From contig NZ_VTVA01000006.1 in NCBI RefSeq assembly GCF_008638345.1, forward strand, positions 131,366-195,365: a stretch of DNA of 64,000 nt. The letters are read 5' to 3'. Shown here in pieces: positions 62,986 to 64,000 of the stretch. Position 1 is the stretch's first letter. Each line of letters starts with the position of its first letter. The stretch is from Pseudomonas saliphila. Lineage in GTDB: Bacteria; Pseudomonadota; Gammaproteobacteria; Pseudomonadales; Pseudomonadaceae. A model generated the notes under the pieces. It searched no databases, was not told the DNA's origin, and was given only the letters and a program-made list of their open reading frames with translations. Both the position numbers and the translations under genes were made by a program.

Positions 62986-64000
62986 ATGAATCTCCACGAA
63001 TATCAGGGAAAGCAGCTCTTCGCTGAGTACGGCCTTCCTGTCTCCAAGGGTTACGCTGTTGACACTCCTGAAGAAGCAGCAGAAGCCTGCGACAAAATCG
63101 GTGGTACCGAGTGGGTCGTCAAGGCTCAGGTTCACGCTGGCGGTCGCGGCAAAGCAGGCGGCGTCAAGCTGATCAAAAGCAAGGAAGACGCGAAGGCTTT
63201 CGCTGAAAAATGGCTTGGCCAGCGTCTGGTCACGTATCAGACCGATGCCGATGGCCAGCCCGTTGCCAAGATTCTGGTTGAATCCTGCACCGACATTGCC
63301 CAGGAGCTGTACCTTGGCGCAGTCGTCGACCGTTCCACCCGCCGTATCGTGTTCATGGCATCTACCGAAGGTGGCGTGGAGATTGAAAAGGTCGCAGAAG
63401 ACACTCCCGAGAAGATCCTCAAGGCAACCATCGATCCGCTGGTCGGACCACAGCCTTATCAGGGCCGTGACCTGGCATTTCAGCTGGGCCTAAAAGGCGA
63501 CCAGATCAAGCAGTTCACCAAGATCTTCATGGGTCTGGGTAAACTGTTTGCCGACTACGACCTGGCTCTGCTGGAAATCAACCCGCTGGTCATCAAGGCC
63601 GACGGTGATCTGCACTGCCTGGACGCCAAGCTTGGCATTGATGGCAACGCCATGTATCGCCAGCCAAAACTGCGTGCAATGCATGATCCGTCGCAGGACG
63701 ATCCGCGCGAAGCTCACGCCGCCAAGTTCGAACTGAACTACGTTGCCCTTGAAGGCAACATCGGCTGCATGGTCAACGGTGCCGGTCTGGCCATGGGTAC
63801 TATGGACATCGTCAACCACCACGGCGGCAAGCCTGCGAACTTCCTGGATGTGGGCGGCGGCGCGACTAAAGAGCGCGTTACCGAAGCTTTCAAGATCATT
63901 CTGTCCGACAGCAATGTTAAGGCCGTTCTGGTCAACATCTTCGGCGGCATCGTTCGTTGCGACATGATTGCCGAAGGCATCATTGGCGCGGTGAAAGAAG
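62986..64000 (+). CDS. sucC: Succinyl-CoA synthetase beta subunit (3' end outside window)
   Basis: The frame is open from ATG 62986 to the window end, giving 338 codons of about 388 expected. The N terminus [20 protein letters not shown] and the ATP-grasp block [19 protein letters not shown] are typical. ALLEINPLV provides the metal-binding region, and [13 protein letters not shown] and [11 protein letters not shown] the CoA-ligase part. It makes ATP or GTP from succinyl-CoA together with SucD, expected just downstream. The ribosome-binding site is weak (CGGTAG). Confidence 0.97.
   Translation, partial: MNLHEYQGKQLFAEYGLPVSKGYAVDTPEEAAEACDKIGGTEWVVKAQVHAGGRGKAGGVKLIKSKEDAKAFAEKWLGQRLVTYQTDADGQPVAKILVESCTDIAQELYLGAVVDRSTRRIVFMASTEGGVEIEKVAEDTPEKILKATIDPLVGPQPYQGRDLAFQLGLKGDQIKQFTKIFMGLGKLFADYDLALLEINPLVIKADGDLHCLDAKLGIDGNAMYRQPKLRAMHDPSQDDPREAHAAKFELNYVALEGNIGCMVNGAGLAMGTMDIVNHHGGKPANFLDVGGGATKERVTEAFKIILSDSNVKAVLVNIFGGIVRCDMIAEGIIGAVKE

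Overview
The window is about 64 kb of a Pseudomonas-type gammaproteobacterial chromosome. Support comes from the Pel exopolysaccharide gene order, a type VI secretion cluster laid out like the P. aeruginosa H2 (HSI-II) locus, the gltX/tRNA neighbourhood, and the divergent gltA // sdhCDAB-sucAB-lpd-sucC block. A marine or saline Pseudomonas-like lineage is possible, but the sequence alone does not fix the species. No CRISPR array, prophage, insertion sequence or rRNA operon was seen.

Region by region. (1) 1-6480 (+): the 3' end of the pel operon (pelB C-terminal barrel, then pelC, pelD, pelE, pelF, pelG), tightly overlapped. It encodes the c-di-GMP-controlled synthesis and export machine for Pel. 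(2) 6487-10454 (-): a two-gene DNA-repair operon, a FAN1-type VRR-NUC nuclease followed by a RecB-nuclease/XPD-DinG helicase fusion, with a LexA-like box just upstream. (3) 10672-13999: a DUF2141 exported protein, then an electrophile-stress module (TetR/NemR-like repressor, DJ-1/PfpI-like protein, Old Yellow Enzyme). Three copies of one palindromic operator lie in this module, and the Old Yellow Enzyme gene carries an in-frame TGA. (4) 14036-39070 (-): a T6SS cluster, in transcription order tssA, tssB, tssC, tssE, PAAR, tssF, tssG, clpV, a sigma-54 activator, vgrG fused to a Tle1-type lipase, a DUF2931 lipoprotein (probable immunity), a small lipoprotein, fha, tssJ, tssK, tssL, tssM, stp1, stk1. 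No hcp is present. (5) 39071-39604: a gene-free, AT-richer stretch with two small palindromes. (6) 39605-42392 (-): a C39-like peptidase/TPR lipoprotein with a small membrane partner (PA2778/PA2779 families), then a PauB/PuuB-type oxidase. (7) 42558-45464 (+): a LysR regulator, gltX, and a tRNA-Ala / tRNA-Glu / tRNA-Ala cluster with its own strong promoter and terminator. (8) 45586-51883: a PRTase-HAD fusion, an LdcA-type decarboxylase, a hotdog thioesterase, ppnP, a small acidic exported protein, a 3-hydroxyisobutyrate-dehydrogenase-family enzyme and a YkgJ-type cysteine-cluster protein. (9) 51962-64000: gltA (-) facing away from sdhCDAB, sucA, sucB, lpd and the start of sucC (+), i.e. most of the TCA cycle.

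How it fits together: Pel and T6SS are both surface, social traits. The T6SS has the threonine-phosphorylation-type genes stk1, stp1 and fha and a sigma-54 activator. Its spike gene carries its own C-terminal phospholipase, followed directly by a lipoprotein immunity candidate, and this module sits at a point where the P. aeruginosa H2 cluster has none. That effector/immunity insertion is the most distinctive accessory feature. The electrophile-response regulon with a nonsense-interrupted reductase and the putatively SOS-linked FAN1-helicase operon are the next most interesting.
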